Assembly: GCA_016802295.1 (NCBI GenBank)
Contig: JAESIW010000210.1
Span: 868,001-932,000 of the forward strand
Length of the DNA: 64,000 nucleotides
Direction of reading: 5' to 3'
Source: Brachionus rotundiformis
Taxonomy: Eukaryota > Rotifera > Eurotatoria > Ploima > Brachionidae
Below are positions 9,036 to 16,655 of the stretch, one piece after another. A program made the position numbers and the translations under genes. Under the pieces are notes generated by a model. The model did not search any database. It was not told where the DNA came from and saw nothing but the letters and a program-made list of their open reading frames with translations. Within the stretch, counting starts at the first letter, position 1, and every line of letters begins with the position of its first letter.

Positions 9036-10055
9036 ATGATAGTTTTAGGAATAGAAACCAGTTGCGATGAAACCGCCATAGGCATAGTAAACAGCAACAA
9101 GCAAATTTTAGCTAATGTTGTGTATAGCCAAATTAGTACACACGCTAAATTTGGCGGAGTAGTGCCAGAGGTAGCATCTAGAGAGCACTTGCGGGTAATT
9201 AATGTGTTAATTAAACAAGCCTTGCAACAAGCTAATTTAAATTATAATCAAATAGATGCTTTTGCTTCTACCATAGGGCCCGGCTTAGTAGGGGCTTTAC
9301 TAATAGGCACACTAAGTGCAAAAACTTTAGCAGTGCTTAATAACAAACCTTTTATTGGGGTTAATCATTTACAAGGGCATGCTTTAATGCCTATGCTAGA
9401 AAATAACAATATTAAATTTCCGTTTTTGTTGTTGTTGGTTTCTGGTGGGCATACCCAGTTTGTTGCCGTGCTAAATTACAATAAATTTGTTACCCTAGGC
9501 ACCACTATAGACGATGCCGTGGGCGAAGCTTTTGATAAATCTGCCAGAATGCTTGGCTTTAGCTACCCTGGTGGCCAATTAATAGAGCAACATGCTAAAT
9601 TAGGGCAACCAATTTATAAATTACCTTTGCCTTTGTATTACGCTAAAAACTGTAATTTTTCGTTTTCTGGGTTAAAAACTGCCGTAAAAAATTTAATTGA
9701 ACAAACCCAACTAACTCCGCAAAACATTAATAATATTTGTAGCAGTTTGCAAACTACCATTGCTAAAATTTTATTAAAAAAAAGCCATAATGCTATACAA
9801 ATTTTTAAGCAACAGTATGGGGTTAATCCGCAATTAGTTATTTCTGGCGGAGTAAGTGCTAATAAATTTATAAATACTTACTTAAGCCAAAATTTACAAA
9901 ATGTTAATGTTAATGTTTTTTATCCTTCGTTACAATATGCAACCGACAACGGCACCATGATTGCTTGGGCAGGCTTATTAAAATTTAGCCACAACCAAAC
10001 CACACCACTAGATTTTGCCGTAATGCCTAGGTTTAACCTACAAGAGGTTAAATAA
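9036..10055 (+). CDS. tsaD: tRNA N6-threonylcarbamoyladenosine transferase TsaD
   Basis: Catalytic subunit of the TsaBDE system that installs t6A37 on ANN-decoding tRNAs. The ASKHA-fold signatures are clear: GIETSCDETA at residues 5-14, metal-binding HLQGHALMP near residue 111, LLVSGGHTQ, and NGTMIAWAG near the C terminus. At 339 residues the length is typical. It is divergent from the mitofilin-like gene and followed by gpsA, a conserved alphaproteobacterial pair. Its partner tsaB is in the same window at 58133. Confidence 0.97.
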   Translation: MIVLGIETSCDETAIGIVNSNKQILANVVYSQISTHAKFGGVVPEVASREHLRVINVLIKQALQQANLNYNQIDAFASTIGPGLVGALLIGTLSAKTLAVLNNKPFIGVNHLQGHALMPMLENNNIKFPFLLLLVSGGHTQFVAVLNYNKFVTLGTTIDDAVGEAFDKSARMLGFSYPGGQLIEQHAKLGQPIYKLPLPLYYAKNCNFSFSGLKTAVKNLIEQTQLTPQNINNICSSLQTTIAKILLKKSHNAIQIFKQQYGVNPQLVISGGVSANKFINTYLSQNLQNVNVNVFYPSLQYATDNGTMIAWAGLLKFSHNQTTPLDFAVMPRFNLQEVK

Positions 10056-10132
10056 ACGTTGCTAAATGTTACAATAAGTGCTACTATTTAGTTGCATTAA
10101 GTTGTGTTTTAATTAATTAACTGGAGTTGTTT

Positions 10133-11137
10133 ATGCAAAACAATACGCTTGCAGTTATTGGCGGTGGCGCTTGGGGGAGTTCGTTAGCTGCGTGTTTAAG
10201 TGGTAATTTTAAAAATGTTACCATTTACGCTAAAGAAGAAACCATAATAAACGAAATTAATCAACAAAAAACCAATACCAAATATCTACCAAATATAACT
10301 TTTAGCCAAAATGTACAAGCAACAAACAATCTTGAGCATGCAGTAATGGCAGATGTAGTTTTAATTGCCGTGCCTACGCAATACATAGGCAGTGTAATTA
10401 ATAATTTAACATTTTTGCCTACAAGTGTTGTATTAATTGCATCTAAAGGTATAGAAATTGCATCTAATAATTTAATTTCTAATATAATTTTGCAAAACAA
10501 CAACATTGGTAAAAAGCAAGTTGGGGTTTTAAGTGGGCCTACTTTTGCTTCGTTAATTGCTAATAATAAAATTTCTAGTTTTGTGGTGGCTTTGCCTAAT
10601 TTAAACTCTGCTAAACAAACGGCCACTTTGCTGGCTAATAATGTTATGCGTCCTTATTATAGTGCAGATGTTAACGGTATTCAGGTATTAGGGGCAGTTA
10701 AAAACATTATTGCGGTGGCTAGTGGTATTATTGCAGGGGCTAACTTAGGGCATAATGCTTTAAGTGGTCTAGTTAGCAGAAGCTTAAAAGAAATTAGCGT
10801 GTTAGTTAAGCATTATAAAGGAGACCTAAACTCGGTATTTGGTTTAGCAGGAATTGGCGACTTAATGCTAACCACTACTTCGGCAGAAAGCAGAAACTTT
10901 AGTTTAGGGTTTTTAATAGGTAAAAATGGTGGTTTTAGTATAAACTTACTTAACCAGCTTAAAGGCGTGCCAGAAGGCTACTATACCGCAAAAGCCGTTA
11001 ATAACATTGCAACTACTAATAATATTAGTATGCCTATTTGCAATGCGGTTTATAATATTTGCTACAATAACGCCACACTTACGCAAGAAATACAAAACTT
11101 AATGAGCAGAACCATTAAACGAGACGGCGATTTTTAA
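10133..11137 (+). CDS. gpsA: Glycerol-3-phosphate dehydrogenase [NAD(P)+]
   Basis: Reduces dihydroxyacetone phosphate to sn-glycerol 3-phosphate for phospholipid synthesis. The N-terminal dinucleotide loop is GGGAWGSSLA. Active-site motifs GAVKNIIAVASG (catalytic Lys) and GLAGIGDLMLT are present, with SRN near the substrate site. The ATG at 10133 is chosen because GGAG sits six bases upstream; a TTG six bases earlier in the same frame overlaps that site poorly. The protein is about 334 residues, normal for the family. In many Alphaproteobacteria the next genes are yciI and an EVE gene; here they are displaced about 7.2 kb by the island. Confidence 0.96.
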   Translation: MQNNTLAVIGGGAWGSSLAACLSGNFKNVTIYAKEETIINEINQQKTNTKYLPNITFSQNVQATNNLEHAVMADVVLIAVPTQYIGSVINNLTFLPTSVVLIASKGIEIASNNLISNIILQNNNIGKKQVGVLSGPTFASLIANNKISSFVVALPNLNSAKQTATLLANNVMRPYYSADVNGIQVLGAVKNIIAVASGIIAGANLGHNALSGLVSRSLKEISVLVKHYKGDLNSVFGLAGIGDLMLTTTSAESRNFSLGFLIGKNGGFSINLLNQLKGVPEGYYTAKAVNNIATTNNISMPICNAVYNICYNNATLTQEIQNLMSRTIKRDGDF

Positions 11138-11223
11138 AGAAAAACAATAAAACATACATAAAACATTTAATACACATTAAAAATTAAAATAAACTAAAAA
11201 TAACTATAATTTTAAAAAAACCT

Positions 11224-11285
11224 AAATGTTAATAACTTGTAAAAAAAAGAAGAAGCATTAATAACTTTTCAAGTTATTAACATTT
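11224..11285. repeat. Nested inverted repeats
   Basis: The 16-bp arm AAATGTTAATAACTTG at 11224-11239 is repeated exactly as its reverse complement at 11270-11285. Inside the right half, TTAATAACTT/AAGTTATTAA form a second perfect 10-bp hairpin around TTC. The same half-site is therefore present three times. Confidence 0.75.
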
Positions 11286-11508
11286 TAAAACGCCAAACCA
11301 CAATAGAATTTTATAATAGGATATTTTAAAGAAAGAAAGCATCTAAACCTACAAACAACAAAACACCTTTTAATTGCGATTTAAAGCTCATACAAGAGTG
11401 TTTTATCTACTTGCTATACATAAAATAGCAAAGCAACTAAAAAGCGTATAAATAGATTAAAAATTGATAGTTTAATTTTACAAAAGAAAAAACTGGAAAA
11501 TGACAGAA

Positions 11509-11596
11509 TTTAACAACAATTGCTGTGTTTAATTTAAACAATTATTGCGTTATTTTAAAACAGTTGTTACTTTAAAATAACGCACTTGTTGTTAAA
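11509..11596. repeat. Extended two-tier stem-loop
   Basis: An outer perfect 11-bp pair (11509-11519 with 11586-11596) encloses an inner perfect 14-bp pair (TGCGTTATTTTAAA at 11546-11559 with 11571-11584) around an 11-base loop. It is not followed by a T-run, so a terminator role is unlikely. It could be a structured RNA or the end of a lost mobile element. Confidence 0.6.
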
Positions 11597-11726
11597 CACC
11601 AGCGAAACAAAGGAGGTTTAGATTGATTAAAATAAACAATTATTGTGTTATTTTGAAACAATTGTTGCGAAATAGGGTTTTTTTATTGAAATAAACTTTT
11701 TATTGTGTTGTTTTAAAACAATTGTT
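11536..11726. repeat. Three imperfect 33-34-bp direct repeats
   Basis: Copies at 11536-11568, 11634-11666 and 11693-11726 share AAAC.....ATTG(C/T)GTT(A/G)TTTT(A/G)AAACA(A/G)TTGTT with few differences. A TTTAAAATAACGCA block follows copies 1 and 3 (11571-11584, 11729-11742). Spacing is uneven (98 and 59 bases), which argues against a CRISPR array. Confidence 0.7.
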
Positions 11727-11774
11727 GATTTAAAATAACGCAAAGTTACTTTAAATGGAGTAATTTTCAGTAGG

Positions 11775-11816
11775 CAGGATACGCATTTTGTCAGACAAAA
11801 CGCTAACCTGTTTTTT
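11775..11816 (+). terminator. Possible rho-independent terminator
   Basis: An imperfect stem (CAGG at 11775-11778 with CCTG at 11807-11810; ATTTTG with CAAAA nearer the loop) is followed directly by six T. It could end transcription coming from gpsA or from the lost left part of the island. Confidence 0.4.
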
Positions 11817-11922
11817 ATAAATAAAAAAAATAACTTAAAAATTCATAAATGAGTTTTTGCTAAAAGGGATAAAATATTAGATGATGAAATACTATCTACA
11901 CCAATAATATTTTATCTAATGA

Positions 11923-12138
11923 CAAGAATACGCCAAAAAGCAAGATTTACAGGTAGGGGGACACTTTGTTCCAGACGATGTTATTATGCGTAGACATGAA
12001 AGGTCTATAGAAAGTTTAAAAAGCATCTACAAATCCGTTGACAGATTATATGTTTTTGACAATAGTAGTCATAAACATAAATTTCAATTATCTATGGGAA
12101 AAGGTAAAATTAAAAAATTATCTAGGAACATATGTTAA
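11923..12138 (+). pseudogene. Zeta-toxin-family (nucleotide kinase-like) C-terminal remnant
   Basis: An open frame of 71 codons that has no start codon and follows two stop codons directly. Its first third matches the C-terminal core of zeta toxin / predicted ABC-type ATPase proteins: a GGH-x-VP turn at about residues 12-16, then an acidic pair, a double Arg, and the RS-I-x-SL helix. A later xFDNS-like stretch near residue 44 fits the family's end. The P-loop half and any antitoxin gene are missing, so this cannot be a working toxin. The family phosphorylates UDP-N-acetylglucosamine when intact (known). The frame ends inside the 3' end of the convergent decarboxylase gene. Confidence 0.5.
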
Positions 12139-13802
12139 ATTAATATCTTGAACATCATCTTCTATATCTTTGTAATTTATATCAAAATTTTTCTTAATTC
12201 TGTATAATTTACTTATAATATCATTAATATATTCTTCATTATTATAAATAGATAGTGGATAAATAATGATTATAGCCACATGTTCACCGCATTTCGCTAT
12301 CCCATATTGAGGGATATATCTCAAAATTAATCTATCTATTTGATTGAGAGATTGATTTAAAAAATAATGAAATAATTTAAAAGAGTATAAATTATGTTTT
12401 TTAATCATATCTTTATTCATTTGTAAAACTTCATTGAACGAAGAGTTATTTAAATATGCACAAGTTGGAAAATATAACGATGCCGGAGCTAGGGAGTAAG
12501 GATTAATTAATTCCATACCTAGATCTTTATTATTAGCTAAATTATCTCTTAAATATTTACCAAAAAATGAAATATGTGCAACATAAGATCTATAGCCTGA
12601 TACACCATGAGCTTGAATAGAATCCCATATGCTAATAATCCCAGAGCCTTGTCTTGAATGCTCTATGGTAAAAGAATAAACAAAATTGCTACCTTGCTCT
12701 GTAGGTTCTGATAAATTATTATTACCTAAAGAATATAACTCTTGTTTATTTTTAGTTAAAAAGAAACTTGATTGATAAGGAGAATTACCAGTTTTATGAA
12801 AATCAAAACTACATCCATCAGCAATAGTTGCATAAGATATTTTATTGGCCGCTTTTTGTATTATATCAATTACTGATTTCTCTATAGATAAATCATTGTG
12901 ATCAAAATCATAATCCTTATAAAACAACCAAGGCCATCCTACACAAGTATCAAAAAATATATAGGGAATATAGTTTAAATTATATTCTTTTACAACAAGA
13001 TTAATATAATCTTTAATACTTTGTATGCAATCAATAGAAAGATTAACAGTATTACCACCAGATAAAACAATGCATGCAATGGAATAATTATTATCAAGAG
13101 CCTTTTTTATTAATTCCTTACAACTTTGAATATCCATTGTTCCATCGGTATTTACATCACTTAACCAGCAATTATCTGTTCCTATTCCAAGCATTCTACA
13201 GCAGTAGGATATTGATTTGTGATTCTCTTTGCTTGTTATTACAACTGGTTTCTTCTTTGAAGCATAGATTCCTTTTGTTGATATATCTTGATCTGTTCTT
13301 TTAAGACCAATTTGAATAGCATAAGATATACAACTTTTTCCTCCTGTTGTGCTAATCCCTCCGGCATCATTCCATGTTAAAAGGTTTCCTAATTGCTTAG
13401 CTATTTGGCGTTCTATATTCAAAAACCCAGCAGAGATAAAGTCCCACCTGGATTAATATTATAAAGTAATGAAACACAAGATATTGCCACACTACTAATT
13501 AAAGGAGAAGGAGTAACATTGTGCATAACATTTGGGTGTTGAAATTTGATAGCTCCAGAAAATATTTTAGAAATTTCCTTTAATCTAGTTTCATGTTCTA
13601 TACCATGTATCGGTATATTTTTAATAAATTATTTAGATTTATGATCATCATTAAGTGTTCCTATAATACTATCTTTATTATTTTTTATGGGTAAAGAATT
13701 AAAAATTATATCTAAATTTTTATATAATTTTTCTCTGTCATCTTGCTCAATGCTAAGAAATTCCTTTTTAATAATTTTTATATATTGCTTCCACGATATC
13801 AT
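12118..13802 (-). pseudogene. Group II PLP-dependent decarboxylase, broken by stop and frameshift
   Basis: The gene would encode about 560 residues of the glutamate/tyrosine/diaminobutyrate decarboxylase fold. Three pieces are colinear. First, codons from ATG 13802, which has GAGG six bases upstream, to an in-frame TAA at 13629-13631. Second, the same frame continues past the stop without further stops and shows HPNVMHNVTPSP, a conserved N-terminal family motif. Third, near 13441-13448 the frame changes by one base, after which the 434-residue main body runs to 12118. The body has the PLP-region GG near residue 27, a cofactor-stacking His (SKENHKS), FDTCVGW, and the Schiff-base Lys in DFHKTG (Lys210 of the body). 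The exact substrate is unknown. It is the last gene of the island operon. A TTG at 13422 could start the body alone, but that would lack substrate-site residues. Confidence 0.8.
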
Positions 13803-13817
13803 TGTTATCCTCATTTA

Positions 13818-14993
13818 TTATTGTTTAATTGCCCTATATTTATTGTAGCCAATATATAAAATGCCAATAGTAAAAAATAAAAGTGCAGTTGCTAAAATAA
13901 GTAACAACATGCTTTTTGTATCAGGCATTTTAGCAATAAAATACATAACAGGCATTGCTGTGATTGTGCTTATACCACCCTTAATTATGTTTGCTCTAGA
14001 CCAAAATTCTTCATTAATTTTATTGTGAATATAACTTTTCCATAAAATATTGGAGGAGGCTTGAAAAATGCCAAAGAACATGCAACATAAAATTACTAAT
14101 ATATAATTATCTAACAATGCAAAAAGTAGCATTAAGATAAAAAATATGGGTGAAAAAATATAAATATATCTATTTAGACCTATTTTTGCATTGGAAATAA
14201 GCAAAGATATGGAGAGTGAAGAAATTGCAAATAAAATTTCTAAGCTAGAAAGCCAGATGGCTTTTCCTAAAAATAAATCATTCACTATAATCACAATTGC
14301 CGTATTAAACATAATAATAATTGTGATATCTATGGAGCTAATAATAAGCTCTATAATTGGTAGTGTTTTTATGGAGTTTAGAAAACTAACTAATTTATTT
14401 CTCCCAGATTTTATTGCTAATTTTTTCACATTAATTCCATCCAAAGCTAAAATAATAATGGCTAAAATAATAATATGAATTAGCATAAATAAAGCTATGA
14501 AATTTACATAGCTAATATAATTGACCATAATCGGCGCTAGTAATACCCCCAATATATATCCCAATTGTAGCACCATATTAAATGAAGCATTGGATTTGGT
14601 AGAATTTTTTTTATCATTTAAGTAGGGAATTAAGCAAAAAATTGCATTCTTTATTTGTGGAGAAATTATACTTAATAATATTGATAGACTAAAACATAAA
14701 TAAATAGGATTCACATCATATAAATATAATAAAATCAACATTAGTGGACATAATATGGAGATGATAATAAATATATTTAATGTTAGTTTTGATCCAAATT
14801 TTTCCACAACATATATTGATACAATAGGTCCTAAAAATAGGAATAGAGATTCAATTGCCCCTAAAATAGATAAAAGATAAAAGTAGTCCGTATGTATAAT
14901 AGCTTTTACAGAAACAAAAATAAATGTTGCCGATCGTATAAAGTTAAGTAATACTTCTGCAAATAAAAATAATATTTTTTGATTATGTTTCAT
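13818..14993 (-). CDS. MFS-type transporter (probable exporter)
   Basis: A 391-residue membrane protein with about 11-12 hydrophobic helices in two halves, joined by a basic loop around residues 190-205. The size and hydropathy fit the major facilitator superfamily. An Arg in the first helix pair and a charged DGIN-KKLAIKSGR loop between halves are visible, but no substrate motif is recognised. Its start overlaps the end of the ATP-grasp gene by 11 bases, and it precedes the decarboxylase by 15, so translation is probably coupled. In this setting export of the operon's product is the natural role; import of a precursor is possible. Confidence 0.7.
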   Translation of the reverse strand: MKHNQKILFLFAEVLLNFIRSATFIFVSVKAIIHTDYFYLLSILGAIESLFLFLGPIVSIYVVEKFGSKLTLNIFIIISILCPLMLILLYLYDVNPIYLCFSLSILLSIISPQIKNAIFCLIPYLNDKKNSTKSNASFNMVLQLGYILGVLLAPIMVNYISYVNFIALFMLIHIIILAIIILALDGINVKKLAIKSGRNKLVSFLNSIKTLPIIELIISSIDITIIIMFNTAIVIIVNDLFLGKAIWLSSLEILFAISSLSISLLISNAKIGLNRYIYIFSPIFFILMLLFALLDNYILVILCCMFFGIFQASSNILWKSYIHNKINEEFWSRANIIKGGISTITAMPVMYFIAKMPDTKSMLLLILATALLFFTIGILYIGYNKYRAIKQ

Positions 14994-16221
14994 TTATTAT
15001 ATACTCTATTTCATTTAAAGCATCTTGTGCTCTTTTTTGAGACTCGTGCAAATTATCGGCTTTACATATACAATAACAAAGTCTATCAAAGCTATGCCTC
15101 ACCTCTTGTGATTGTTGACCAATTTCTTTAATTAATCCATGGGCAACATATCCTAATGATTGTTTAACTTTATCTAACCCCTTAATATCTGAGATTTTTC
15201 CATATTTTTGTGGAAACTTAAAAGCAATGGAAGTTACTTGTTTACAATTTGTTTTATAATCTATTTTATCAAATTGTTCTTGGATAATTATTTGATAATT
15301 AGCATCGTGCATAAAAGTTAAATCGCTGGATAATTTTACAATATCCAAATTATAAGAATTAAGAATTAATTCATTAATTCTATCCCCGCCTAATCTTGTG
15401 TGAGTTTCTATTACTTTTATTTGTTTATTATGAATTTTGATTTCAGTGTGTGTTGGTCCATTTTCAATGCCAATCATATCTAAAAAATTAATCATATATT
15501 CATTAACTAAATCCATGATTATTGCGTCTACAGTAGCCGGAACACTATGCCCTTTCTCAACATAAGTTATAGGGCAAATTTCTTTTTTAGTTAGAGTAAT
15601 TAATTTGTGATGTTTTTTATAGCTCATGCATTCCACACTATATTCATCGCCCTCAAAATATTCCTCTATTATATGAGGTCCATTTATTTCAATGATATCA
15701 ATATTGACACTTCTTTCTATAATCTTTATGCCATCACTTCCTGTTCCAGATAGCGGTTTTAAAATAAATTTTTCACATTGATTTTTATGCTCTGCCATAA
15801 AATTTATAAAATCTTCTTTATTGTTAATTTGCTTAAAAATCACACTGGAATGATTGGCTTTTTGCATACATTCACGCATATAATTTTTATCAAAACATTT
15901 TTTATGAGTATCCTTAGAAAGATTACAAAATACATTTAGATTAAGCTCATTAGCAATATCAATTCCAAGTAGTTGAAAACTATCATGAAAAACAGCAATA
16001 TAGTCTATTTTATTGGTATGGTGAATACCTTTAACCAAATTAATGATTTCTTGTGTTGTTAAAATATCATCATATACTATGATAGAATGCGACTTTCTTT
16101 TATCATCATCAATAACAAAAGCACTTTTTGGTAAAATCCAAATAAATGTTATACTAGCATCATTTTGTAAATAAGTATGACACTGTCTAAAACCACCAAT
16201 AACTAACACTGTTTTTTTCAT
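14983..16221 (-). CDS. ATP-grasp ligase (amino acid ligase type)
   Basis: A 412-residue cytoplasmic enzyme of the ATP-grasp fold that joins carboxylates to amines through an acyl-phosphate. The central domain has FILKPLSGTGSDGIKI (residues 152-167; ATP lysine and glycine loop), then IIEEYFEGDEYSVE (184-197). The metal and phosphate site is GPTHTEI (255-261) with ETHTRLGGDRI (272-282). These motifs match the dipeptide-ligase / carnosine-synthase-like subgroup rather than D-Ala ligase or biotin carboxylase. The amino acid substrates cannot be read from sequence. It begins the base after the cupin ends and overlaps the transporter, so it is in the middle of one operon. Confidence 0.85.
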   Translation of the reverse strand: MKKTVLVIGGFRQCHTYLQNDASITFIWILPKSAFVIDDDKRKSHSIIVYDDILTTQEIINLVKGIHHTNKIDYIAVFHDSFQLLGIDIANELNLNVFCNLSKDTHKKCFDKNYMRECMQKANHSSVIFKQINNKEDFINFMAEHKNQCEKFILKPLSGTGSDGIKIIERSVNIDIIEINGPHIIEEYFEGDEYSVECMSYKKHHKLITLTKKEICPITYVEKGHSVPATVDAIIMDLVNEYMINFLDMIGIENGPTHTEIKIHNKQIKVIETHTRLGGDRINELILNSYNLDIVKLSSDLTFMHDANYQIIIQEQFDKIDYKTNCKQVTSIAFKFPQKYGKISDIKGLDKVKQSLGYVAHGLIKEIGQQSQEVRHSFDRLCYCICKADNLHESQKRAQDALNEIEYIINET

Positions 16222-16632
16222 CTATACTAACTCCATTCTTTCCAAGCTATCAGCATCTCTGTGATCATTACCAATAGCTATTAATACAAGTTCAGAATCA
16301 TCACTAGCTTTTATTGCATGAGGAACCATACTTGGAATTAAATAACAAACACCTGGAGTTAAATCATAAACTTTTTGATGATATTCTACAGTACCTTTTC
16401 CTTTAATTACAAATAGTATATGCGCACCAATATGGGTATGATTATCGACTTTTTCAGCTGGTCCAAATTTTATTATATCAGCCCCAAACGAACCATGTTT
16501 AATCAATGGGAAAGCAAACGCATCACTATTTGACATTTTCACTATAAAATCTTCTTGATTAATAGATAAATTTCTTGATTCATCTATGTTAGCCCATTTT
16601 TTCATTAGTATTTTATTATATTGGTTATTCAT
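16222..16632 (-). CDS. Small cupin-domain protein
   Basis: A 136-residue single cupin barrel. Metal ligands are visible as HTHIGAH (His65, His67, His71) and a distal His105 in PSMVPHAI; the usual Glu between them is not clear. The start has a full AAGGAGGT Shine-Dalgarno eight bases upstream, the strongest in the island. Cupins of this size act as isomerases, epimerases, dioxygenases or sensors. The operon setting suggests a tailoring enzyme, but no reaction can be assigned. Confidence 0.75.
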   Translation of the reverse strand: MNNQYNKILMKKWANIDESRNLSINQEDFIVKMSNSDAFAFPLIKHGSFGADIIKFGPAEKVDNHTHIGAHILFVIKGKGTVEYHQKVYDLTPGVCYLIPSMVPHAIKASDDSELVLIAIGNDHRDADSLERMELV

Positions 16633-16655
16633 TTTATTTACCTCCTTAATATACC

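Larger units (their letters stand above)
11138..11922. other. Gene-poor, repeat-rich stretch at left end of island
   Basis: No convincing protein gene is visible on either strand. The stretch is very A/T-rich and holds nested inverted repeats (11224-11285), a small hairpin (11411-11431), a 33-34-bp direct repeat in three copies, and a terminator-like hairpin before T6. A micro-frame of 23 codons (TTG 11623 to stop 11694) has a perfect AAGGAGG six bases upstream, but it lies on the repeats and has no recognisable product. This looks like junk or mobile-element debris left by insertion and deletion between gpsA and the island genes. Confidence 0.6.

Noticed and set aside
11411..11431. Hairpin with 7-bp stem and 7-base loop as a tRNA anticodon arm
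   Set aside because: The loop lacks U at position 33 and no acceptor, D or T arms pair around it.
13422..13424. TTG at 13422 as the true start of the decarboxylase
   Set aside because: It has no ribosome site, and the conserved N-terminal motif continues upstream across the frame change.
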